The notes under the pieces were generated by a model, which was given only the letters and a program-made list of their open reading frames with translations, was not told the origin of the DNA and did not search any database. A stretch of 64,000 nt of DNA, taken from CAWCAW01 sp963793645. Lineage in GTDB: Bacteria > Actinomycetota > Acidimicrobiia > Acidimicrobiales > UBA8190. The stretch lies in NCBI GenBank assembly GCA_963793645.1, contig CAWCAW010000004.1, forward strand, positions 124,001 through 188,000, in the 5' to 3' direction. Position 1 is the first letter of the stretch, and each line of letters starts with the position of its first letter. Positions 63,470 through 64,000 of this stretch are shown here, one piece after another. The translations under genes and the position numbers were made by a program.

Positions 63470-64000
63470 ACTATCCCCCAGACGCGACGGTCACCGCGTC
63501 AACCTCAAGAAGCAGTTTCCACACAACAACTTGAGGAGGAACACGGTGACTGTCCCCACCACTATCGACGCGTCGCTCTGGCTGAGCAAGTACCTCGAGG
63601 GCGCCGACGGAGACACGGACCTGGCCCGAGCGATGCTGGGCGCCTTCGCTGAGGCGCTCATGAGCGCCCAGGCCTCGATGCAGTGCAACGCCGGCTATGG
63701 CGAGCGGACCGAGGAGCGGGAGAACTCTCGCAACGGATATCGGCTTCGACCCTGGGACACCCGGGTGGGGTCGATCGAGCTGGCCGTGCCGAAGCTGCGC
63801 CAGGGTGTGTACTCGCCGGAGTTCTTGCTCCAGCCCCGCCGTCGCGCCGAGCAGGCGCTCGTGGCGGTGGTGTGCCAGGCCTATGTGGAAGGTGTGTCCA
63901 CCCGGCGGGTCGACGACCTGGTGAAAGCCATGGGCATCGACGGGATCTCGAAGTCCGAGGTGTCGCGCCTCGCGGCTCATCTCGACGCCGTGGTGAAGGA
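63470..64000 (+). mobile_element. Left part of an IS256-family element, running off the window
   Basis: Inferred from the IS256 transposase start at 63546 and the interrupted monooxygenase. The exact left terminal repeat cannot be set without the right end; it should lie between about 63440 and 63500. Confidence 0.6.
63546..64000 (+). CDS. IS256-family transposase (partial, N-terminal 151 residues)
   Basis: GTG 63546 is preceded by TTGAGGAGGAACACG, a good ribosome site. The product begins TVPTTIDASLWLSKYLEGA and contains ERTEERENSRNGYRLRPWDT, GSIELAVPKLRQGVYSPEFL and QAYVEGVSTRRVDDLVKAMG, all typical of the N-terminal third of IS256/MULE-type transposases. The catalytic DDE part lies beyond position 64000. 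No stop within the window. Confidence 0.93.
   Translation, partial: MTVPTTIDASLWLSKYLEGADGDTDLARAMLGAFAEALMSAQASMQCNAGYGERTEERENSRNGYRLRPWDTRVGSIELAVPKLRQGVYSPEFLLQPRRRAEQALVAVVCQAYVEGVSTRRVDDLVKAMGIDGISKSEVSRLAAHLDAVVK

Overview
The window is GC-rich DNA with many GTG/TTG starts, GTGA stop-start overlaps and -10-like hexamers about 7 nt before start codons, all typical of Actinomycetota. The gene content fits that: a wax-ester/TAG synthase, a mec-cysO-cysM sulfur-carrier operon next to murI, an Rv1339-like MBL gene, rph and rdgB as in Mycobacterium tuberculosis, and a small Mtb12-like lipoprotein. Two secreted proteins carry 42-43-residue repeats of the YW-V-SDGG-F-FGDA type. I associate these repeats with Acidimicrobiia, so that class is my best inference; no rRNA is present to confirm it.

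Layout. 0-2 kb: an intact ISL3-type insertion sequence with perfect 23-bp inverted repeats and an 8-bp target duplication, next to tRNA-Gly(GCC). 2-13.7 kb: housekeeping and lipid genes (WS/DGAT, dut, orn, aldo/keto reductase, acyl-CoA synthetase, SDR), a PspC-linked two-component system divergent from a PspC/LiaF-like protein, a 1-Cys peroxiredoxin, a crotonase and a HAD-IB phosphatase. 13.7-33.3 kb: a surface-glycan locus with five GT-B glycosyltransferase genes (one encoding a tandem double enzyme, two carrying single-base frameshifts), two ordinary methyltransferases, three paralogous degenerate methyltransferase-like proteins that each sit just upstream of a glycosyltransferase, a small coiled-coil protein, two repeat-bearing secreted proteins and a Wzm/Wzt ABC exporter whose ATPase has a C-terminal carbohydrate-binding-like domain. 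33.3-43.6 kb: clpP, tRNA-Leu(TAG), then a lipid or sterol beta-oxidation neighbourhood (two SDRs, DUF35, two MaoC-type proteins, a fused double acyl-CoA dehydrogenase, crotonase, DoxX, MFS). 43.6-51 kb: the rdgB-rph-MBL-murI-cysM-cysO-mec block, then smpB, a conserved unknown and ssrA (tmRNA). 51-64 kb: an accessory region beginning directly 3' of ssrA: a frameshifted transposase, an integrase fragment, a 5'-truncated IS110, a duplicated module (small two-helix membrane protein plus an approximately 800-residue FtsX-like permease, no ATPase seen), an isochorismatase-family gene with an in-frame amber codon, a 5'-truncated flavin monooxygenase, and the start of an IS256 transposase running off the end.

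How it works together. The 16-33 kb genes look like assembly and ABC-dependent export of a surface polysaccharide. The degenerate methyltransferase/coiled-coil proteins and the Wzt carbohydrate-binding domain together suggest a chain-end recognition system in the spirit of WbdD/Wzt; this is inference. The region after ssrA looks like a decayed integration hotspot.
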